Position numbers and translations under genes: made by a program. DNA of 7,891 nt from JBLHRE01 sp047625765 (GTDB lineage: Bacteria; Bacteroidota; Bacteroidia; Flavobacteriales; JBLHRE01): NCBI GenBank assembly GCA_047625765.1, contig JBLHRE010000082.1, forward strand, positions 1 to 7,891, in the 5' to 3' direction. Positions 6,174-7,891 of the stretch are shown here, in pieces. Numbering within the stretch: position 1 is the first letter of the stretch; every line of letters starts with the position of its first letter. Below the pieces are notes generated by a model. The model ran no database searches. It was not told the origin of the DNA and saw only the letters and a list, made by a program, of their open reading frames with translations.

Positions 6174-6705
6174 TTTTAGAGCCTTGCCTTTCCTAATGGA
6201 GAATATCAGAGGAGTATAGATCCTACAAAAATAGAATTGGAGTAATGGATGAGCACCGTAGTATCCTTTTTCGGGAGAATGGCAAAATTGGTTGACAACT
6301 TAAATCCTCAACAATTATGTTAGCGCTATTCACCTAACACTTGGATAATCAAGGGGTACATCGCTGTTCCGATAGTCGGACGGAGGCTTTGATTAGAGTA
6401 AAATTGGCAGGCACAGAAAATTAGCCTGAAATAAGGCTATATGAAGAACGGAAATGCGCAACACCTACATCTGGAGGTGTTGCTGGTTTTGGCGGCTCAT
6501 TACCGCTGATTCCGCGCTTACAGGTTAAATGGGTAAGCTTCTTACATTGGCTTAGCGAAAAGGAACGATTAAGAACCCTTATCCCCGCCCGAATATGGTT
6601 TGGGGTTAAGTATTAAAGAAAACAATTGCAATAATGCTCGGCATAGCAAATATCATTTAGCTCACAATCAAAATGCTTTAACATTTACAGGATAATACTA
6701 AGCAC
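6174..6705. other. Non-coding spacer with dense inverted repeats (about 6286-6610)
   Basis: No protein or known RNA gene is recognisable in this 530-base spacer. The middle differs from the other spacers: 6361-6420 and 6451-6540 are about 47-50% GC, against about 23% at 1141-1200. It also carries eight short inverted repeats: 6286-6294/6309-6316 (one bulge), 6318-6323/6334-6339 enclosed by 6314-6318/6345-6349, 6368-6372/6376-6380, 6422-6426/6435-6439, 6458-6466/6475-6483 (nine perfect pairs), 6492-6495/6503-6506, 6516-6521/6533-6538 and 6578-6586/6602-6610 (one mismatch). This could be a structured RNA, a dispersed repeat or the remnant of a mobile element. No TAnnTTTG promoter or T-tailed terminator was found to define a transcript. 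The flanks (6174-6250 and 6615-6705) look like plain AT-rich spacer. Confidence 0.45.
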
Positions 6706-6736
6706 AAAAAAGGGCCTCCAATTTGGAAGCCCTTTT
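6706..6736 (-). terminator. Intrinsic terminator of the sorting-domain protein gene
   Basis: GGGC (6712-6715) pairs with GCCC (6729-6732), and TCCA (6717-6720) with TGGA (6724-6727) around an ATT loop, with one C/A mismatch between the two stems. On the minus strand the stem is followed by six T, placing the terminator about 24 bases after the stop of the leftward gene. A TTTT run on the plus side makes it potentially bidirectional. Confidence 0.85.
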
Positions 6737-6759
6737 CAATTGAGGTATTGCTGTTATTA

Positions 6760-7891
6760 TTAATTAACTACAAACTTAATTTGTGTACTATTATCGCCTT
6801 CAATAATCTGAGCGATATACAAACCTGATTCCCATACTTCAGTAAACAAGTGCAGCGATGGGCCAGAAACGTTCTCGAAAAATACCACTCTACCAGATAA
6901 ATCCATAATACGAACGGTAGCATTGTTTAATCCGACTATATTCATTTTATCATTAACTGGGTTAGGGTATAGTCTTGCTGTAAGGCTAGGTGTAGATGTT
7001 GTTTTTGCCGAATTAGAAATACTCAAGGTATAATCTTCAACTTCACCATATCCAAAGGTTTCACATGATGTAGAAGCGCCATTGTACTTCATCGATACTC
7101 TCAATCTCGTGTCACCGGTCGCAGAGCCTGTAGGAATAGTGAAACTCCCTGATACATCCGTTGTAGAATTCAAGCCGGCATCATAAACCATTTCGCCAGC
7201 ATCGGTAAAGTCACCATCTTTATTAAGGTCCGCAAAAATTCTCCAGTATTCCGGGTAGGTACTCAGGCCAAAGAATCCACTGGTAAAACCAGGTTTCAAC
7301 GTAAAGCTTACACTACCTCCAACAGAAGCAGAGATTACGGTTCCAGTAAAGTCTCCATATCCACCGTTATTTCCACTGTTGTTCGTTACACTACCGATGC
7401 TTACAGAAGCAATCCACTCGTCACTAGAATTACTCCCGCTAGATGTACAGTAAGTAACTGGTTCTGGTGAAGCTTCTAATGTTGTAAAGGCAACGATTGC
7501 ACTTGCTGCACTACTTCCTTCAGAACAAACCGTTGTTACTCTCACTTCATACGAAGTTTCGGCAGCTAATCCAGAATAAGAAACTCCAGCAGCAGATGTA
7601 GCATACGAACTCCAAGAGCCTCCTACAGCTCTGATTTCGGCAGTATAGCTAGCTGTATTTGGCATAGCATCCCAAGTAAATGTAGCTGTAGACTCACCTA
7701 TATTAGAAACTTCTGTCGAAGTTGGTGCATCACAAACTTCAGGTATAGGCTCTCCAAATACAACCGTATAATCTTCTACCTCCCCATAAGTGAATGCTTC
7801 ACAAGAGGTTTGTGCTCCATTGTATTTCATAGAGACACGCATTCTTGTAGATCCTGTTGCGTTGGCTGCAACGGTAAAAGATCCTGTCACA
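6760..7891 (-). CDS. Secreted multidomain protein with C-terminal type IX sorting domain (C-terminal part, cut by window edge)
   Basis: The last 376 codons are visible; the true start is beyond position 7891. Domains in order, numbered from the visible end: the tail of a GEVED-like module (1-43, with TRMRVSMKYNG and YGEVEDYTV), a fibronectin type III-like domain (about 51-138, CDAPTSTEVSNIG to AFTTLE), and a complete GEVED-like module (about 146-291). The last has an acidic metal-binding-like loop DLNKDGDFTDAGE (221-233), TRLRVSMKYNG and YGEVEDYTL. A type A C-terminal sorting domain follows (about 302-376, with ARLYPNPVNDKMNI, DLSGRVVFFEN, GLYIAQI and the terminal IKFVVN). The protein should therefore be exported by Sec, carried across the outer membrane by the type IX system, and cleaved and attached to or released from the surface. 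The repeats suggest adhesion or substrate binding. Any catalytic domain would lie in the missing N-terminal part. Confidence 0.92.
   Translation of the reverse strand, partial: VTGSFTVAANATGSTRMRVSMKYNGAQTSCEAFTYGEVEDYTVVFGEPIPEVCDAPTSTEVSNIGESTATFTWDAMPNTASYTAEIRAVGGSWSSYATSAAGVSYSGLAAETSYEVRVTTVCSEGSSAASAIVAFTTLEASPEPVTYCTSSGSNSSDEWIASVSIGSVTNNSGNNGGYGDFTGTVISASVGGSVSFTLKPGFTSGFFGLSTYPEYWRIFADLNKDGDFTDAGEMVYDAGLNSTTDVSGSFTIPTGSATGDTRLRVSMKYNGASTSCETFGYGEVEDYTLSISNSAKTTSTPSLTARLYPNPVNDKMNIVGLNNATVRIMDLSGRVVFFENVSGPSLHLFTEVWESGLYIAQIIEGDNSTQIKFVVN

Noticed and set aside
6314..6349. Possible integron attC-like site (GTTAG...CTAAC inside a larger imperfect stem)
   Set aside because: The core sites do not match the RYYYAAC and GTTRRRY consensus in the right order, and no integrase or cassette is present.
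6441..6509. Small plus-strand ORF of 22 codons (MKNGNAQHLHLEVLL...)
   Set aside because: It spans the perfect hairpin at 6458-6483, has no ribosome-binding context or recognisable similarity, and is easily explained by chance.
7888..7890. GTG at the right edge as a start codon of the sorting-domain protein
   Set aside because: The frame is open to the window edge and the first residues are the middle of a GEVED-like module, so the gene is truncated and this codon is an internal valine.
1..7891. CRISPR array, IS element or phage/defence cassette
   Set aside because: No regularly spaced direct repeats, no transposase or integrase frame, no terminal inverted repeats with target duplications and no defence-type domains were seen on either strand.

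Overview
The window comes from a Bacteroidota chromosome, probably a Flavobacteriales-type lineage, although the family cannot be settled by reading alone. The evidence is threefold. Promoter elements match the Bacteroidota consensus TAnnTTTG. A secreted protein ends in a type IX secretion (Por) sorting domain. The genes have weak or absent Shine-Dalgarno sequences, low-to-moderate GC and AT-rich spacers.

Layout from left to right. Positions 1-927 (minus strand) hold the N-terminal half of dxs (isoprenoid precursor synthesis), running off the left edge, with a clear promoter at 953-960. Positions 961-1193 are AT-rich and appear non-coding. Positions 1194-1705 (plus) hold a decayed small lipoprotein gene with no start codon, one in-frame stop and one 1-base deletion. 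Positions 1815-3609 (plus) hold a tight pair, a TatD-family metal-dependent hydrolase followed after one base by cytoplasmic type I asparaginase (ansA). The TatD gene begins with GTG a few bases after a promoter box and may be leaderless. A tRNA-Ser(GGA) gene lies at 3692-3778 with its own promoter.

Positions 3837-6117 (plus) form a compact four-gene membrane operon: ExbB, an uncharacterised four-helix membrane protein, and two different ExbD proteins, closed by a strong intrinsic terminator at 6137-6173. This is the proton-driven motor that energises TonB-dependent outer-membrane transport. No TonB gene is in the window, so TonB must be encoded elsewhere. The last two junctions are TAATG stop/start overlaps, so the three downstream proteins are probably made in coupled amounts.

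Positions 6174-6705 carry no recognisable gene. The part at about 6286-6610 has higher GC than the other spacers and is full of short inverted repeats. It may be a structured RNA or a decayed dispersed element, and it is the least explained part of the window. Positions 6760-7891 (minus) hold the C-terminal part of a large secreted protein: a truncated GEVED-like module, a fibronectin type III-like domain, a complete second GEVED-like module and a type A C-terminal sorting domain. It has its own terminator at 6706-6736 and continues past the right edge.

Apart from the hairpin-rich spacer and the pseudogene, this is mostly conserved core chromosome. I found no clear evidence of a new defence or mobile system.
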